Shown here: positions 61,896 to 64,000 of the stretch, in pieces
How the letters are laid out: each line of letters starts with the position of its first letter
Numbering within the stretch: the first letter of the stretch is position 1
DNA from: Pseudofrankia sp. DC12
GTDB lineage: Bacteria; Actinomycetota; Actinomycetes; Frankiales; Frankiaceae
DNA length: 64,000 nucleotides
NCBI RefSeq assembly: GCF_000966285.1
Contig: NZ_KQ031391.1
Coordinates: forward strand, 2,825,208-2,889,207
Direction: 5' to 3'
Program-made: the position numbers and the translations under genes
The notes under the pieces: model-generated
Database searches by the model: none
What the model saw: only the letters and a program-made list of their open reading frames with translations
What the model was told of the DNA's origin: nothing

Positions 61896-63578
61896 ATGGG
61901 TCCTATGGAATCGTTCGGCCACTGGCGCCGCGGCCGGGCCGGGCTGACCGCGCTGGTGGTGCGGCAGGAACCCCCGGACGTTCCCGGTGTGGTCTTCGGC
62001 CGGATGCGGCACAGCAGGACCGGGACAGTGCTGCGCACCCACCCCGTGCTCGTCGACTCGGGCCTGGCACTCACGGTCTGCGTCCTGGCGCTGGTGCCGT
62101 TGGCCCACCCGCCGCGAGGGATGGCCGCCGCGATCCTGCTGCTCACCGTCGCGGCCACGGCTCCCCTGTGCCTGCGACGCAGCTACCCGCTCGGGACCTT
62201 CGTCGTCTGCGCCCTCGTATCGCTGACGCAGATCCTGCTCTGGGTGCCGTCATTCGGCACGTTCACCTCGCTGCTCATCGAGTTCTACACGGTCGCGAAA
62301 TGGTGTTCGCGGCGGGTCACCACAGCCGCAGCCGCGTCCGTCACCGCCTGGATCCTCTGGTTCTGCGTCAGGTTGCCTCATGTCCGTGAGGTCGACCGGG
62401 TCGCGGTGGCACTCGTCTTCCTGCCGGCCGCGGTCGCGGCGGGCGTGCTCGGCGTGAACGCGAACACCCGGCGGGCCTACGTCGCCTCGATCACCGACCG
62501 CGCCAACCGGGCCGAGCGCGAACGCGACCAGCAGGCGCGGCTGGCAGCGGCTGGGGAACGGTCCAGGATCGCGCGCGAGATGCACGACATCGTGGCGCAT
62601 AACCTTTCCGTCATGATCGCGCTAGCTGACGGCGCCGGCTACACACTGCGTGACCTGCTCGCCGGCGCGGGTGCCACGGCTGCGCCCCCCGTCGAGGGGT
62701 CAGAGGTCACGACGGCGGTCGTGGCGGCGCCGGGCCCGGATGACGAGCGGGTGCGGCGCGCGGCCAAGGCGGTCGAGTCCGTGTCGGCCACCGGCCGGGA
62801 GGCGCTCGCGCAGATGCGCAGCCTGCTGGGTGTTCTGCGGGAGGACACCGGCCTTCGCGACGACAACAGCCTTGCCCAGCCCACGCCAGATGACGCTGGT
62901 CGGGGCATCGCGGGCGTGCCCGGCGGCAACGAGGTCGTCGGCTGGCCAACTGGCGAGATGGCCGTCGCCGATTGGCACGATTCCGCCGTACCAGGCCTGG
63001 ACGGCGGGACGGCTCCGGATGAGCCGGCCATGGCCCCCCAGCCACGGATCGCCGACCTCAACCGGCTGATCGAGCAGGTCCGCCACGCGGGGCCGACAGT
63101 CGGGTTCCTCGTCATCGGCCAGCGCCGTGAACTGCCCGCCGCCGCCGAGCTGACGGTCTTCCGGATCGTTCAGGAGTCTCTGACCAACATCCTCAAGCAC
63201 GCCGGGCCACGGGCGAACGCAGTGGTTCGGCTGAGTTTCACGCCCGCCGGTGTCGACATCGAGATCACCAACACCGGGCCGACTCCCGACGCCGCCTCGG
63301 ACCAATCCGGGACCCACGGCCAGGCGCCGAGGTCGCCCGGCCGGGGGATCGCGGGAATGCGGGAACGCGCCAGCCTGCACGGTGGCTCCCTGGTCGCCGG
63401 CCCCGGCGCTGGCGGGTGGCGGGTGGCCGCGCGCGTCCTCGCGCCGGCGGGATCACCATCGGCCGCGACCGCCGGGGCCACCGACCGCGCGTCTGGAGTG
63501 CCTCCGGCGCGGGCGGTCGTCACCACACCGCCGAGGACCCCGGCGAGCCGACCTCCTGAGGGAGCCCCCCGCCCATGA
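61896..63578 (+). CDS. NarL-type sensor histidine kinase
   Basis: 560 residues (a Met at residue 4 is an alternative start). Four to five hydrophobic helices lie in residues 40-190. The HisKA_3 motif is RSRIAREMHDIVAHNLSVMI with phospho-His in EMHDIV. It differs from relatives by a 35-residue insert (about 252-286) in the dimerisation helix and by an Asp/Gly/Pro-rich loop (about 315-385). The HATPase domain is FRIVQESLTNILKHAG with EITNTG and GRGIAGMRERASLHGGSL. An Ala/Pro/Thr-rich tail ends in the ATGA overlap with the response regulator. It likely senses the substrate of the upstream ABC exporter. Confidence 0.92.
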   Translation: MGPMESFGHWRRGRAGLTALVVRQEPPDVPGVVFGRMRHSRTGTVLRTHPVLVDSGLALTVCVLALVPLAHPPRGMAAAILLLTVAATAPLCLRRSYPLGTFVVCALVSLTQILLWVPSFGTFTSLLIEFYTVAKWCSRRVTTAAAASVTAWILWFCVRLPHVREVDRVAVALVFLPAAVAAGVLGVNANTRRAYVASITDRANRAERERDQQARLAAAGERSRIAREMHDIVAHNLSVMIALADGAGYTLRDLLAGAGATAAPPVEGSEVTTAVVAAPGPDDERVRRAAKAVESVSATGREALAQMRSLLGVLREDTGLRDDNSLAQPTPDDAGRGIAGVPGGNEVVGWPTGEMAVADWHDSAVPGLDGGTAPDEPAMAPQPRIADLNRLIEQVRHAGPTVGFLVIGQRRELPAAAELTVFRIVQESLTNILKHAGPRANAVVRLSFTPAGVDIEITNTGPTPDAASDQSGTHGQAPRSPGRGIAGMRERASLHGGSLVAGPGAGGWRVAARVLAPAGSPSAATAGATDRASGVPPARAVVTTPPRTPASRPPEGAPRP

Positions 63579-64000
63579 CGATCAGTGTGCTGCTCGTGGA
63601 CGACCAGCCGCTGCTGCGGATGGGATTCCGTATGGTGATCGAGTCACAGCCCGATCTGAAGGTCGTCGGCGAGGCCGGCGACGGCGCCGCCGCCGCGCTG
63701 CTCGCCAGCGAGCTTGCTCCCGACGTCGTGGTGATGGACGTTCGGATGCCCGGTGTCGACGGAATCGAGGCGACGAGGCGGATCGCCGCCGCCGGCGGGT
63801 CATCCCGGGTGCTGATCCTGACGACGTTCGACCTCGACCAGTACGTGCTGGCCGGCCTGCGCGCCGGGGCAAGCGGCTTCCTGCTCAAGGATGTGCCCCC
63901 GGCCGACCTGCTCGCCGCGATCCGCACGATCGCCGCAGGCGACGCCGTCGTCGCTCCCAACGTCACCCGGCGCCTTCTCGACGCCTTCGCGCATCATCTG
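63575..64000 (+). CDS. NarL/FixJ-family response regulator (cut by window end)
   Basis: 142 residues visible from the ATG overlapping the kinase stop. The receiver is complete: MTISVLLVDDQPLLRMGFRM with the acidic pair, phospho-Asp in VVVMDVRMPGVDG, Thr in ILTTF, Lys in FLLKDVPPADLL. Residues VVAPNVTRRLLDAFAHHL lead into the linker. The LuxR-type HTH must lie beyond the window. Confidence 0.93.
   Translation, partial: MTISVLLVDDQPLLRMGFRMVIESQPDLKVVGEAGDGAAAALLASELAPDVVVMDVRMPGVDGIEATRRIAAAGGSSRVLILTTFDLDQYVLAGLRAGASGFLLKDVPPADLLAAIRTIAAGDAVVAPNVTRRLLDAFAHHL

Overview
The window is high-GC actinobacterial DNA with GTG/ATG/TTG starts, dense ATGA/GTGA gene overlaps and many lipobox proteins. 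The gene content points to Frankiaceae (Frankia or a close relative); that genus-level call is inference from overall protein character. The core at about 26.5-43 kb holds, in order, rlmB, cysS, ispF, ispD, carD, an LpqE-like lipoprotein, radA, disA and mutY. This matches the Mycobacterium tuberculosis Rv3579c-Rv3589 neighbourhood, but extra genes are spliced in: a PP2C/FHA pair between cysS and rlmB, and an F420-type PPOX gene between ispF and cysS.

Layout. 0-0.5 kb: decayed fragments (a CBS domain and a PPOX domain). 0.5-5.1 kb: a sensor kinase, response regulator and membrane protein joined by start/stop overlaps, then a transmembrane Ser/Thr kinase whose outer domain resembles the VHL beta domain. 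5.1-10.2 kb: a worn accessory zone with a TIR plus DUF574-methyltransferase remnant, a frameshifted drug exporter, tRNA-Thr(TGT) and dead IS110 and ISL3 transposases. 10.2-15.4 kb: a ferric-reductase-like oxidoreductase with a coupled small membrane protein, a broken DUF305 gene, a BlaI/M56 regulator-protease pair, a lipoprotein and a response-regulator remnant. 15.5-26.5 kb: a CocE-type hydrolase with its TetR regulator, an NfeD-like gene with a truncated flotillin, a WS/DGAT-like acyltransferase with an MFS exporter, an AlkZ-like fragment, an acetamidase and an acVLRF1 ribosome-rescue hydrolase. 26.5-42.9 kb: the conserved core. 42.9-48.5 kb: the high-affinity phosphate transporter pstSCAB with a degenerate OmpR-type regulator behind pstB. 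49-64 kb: proS, an amidohydrolase/fused acyl-CoA dehydrogenase/TetR cluster, a ThiXYZ-like ABC transporter, a PrmC-like methyltransferase, and an ABC exporter followed by a NarL-type two-component system cut by the window end.

How genes work together. CarD, RadA, DisA and MutY serve transcription and genome integrity, and DisA makes c-di-AMP. IspD and IspF make isoprenoid precursors. pstS is preceded by an array of 11-bp-spaced GTTC-type repeats that looks like a PHO box, and a perfect hairpin separates pstS from pstCAB, which would favour excess binding protein over transporter. Several strong inverted repeats mark gene ends. No CRISPR array, intact prophage or intact IS was seen. The most unusual items are the kinase with a VHL-like ectodomain, the TIR/methyltransferase remnant, the paired zinc-ribbon PP2C and FHA proteins inside a conserved operon, and the 17-bp duplication that builds a six-codon leader in front of an ABC exporter.
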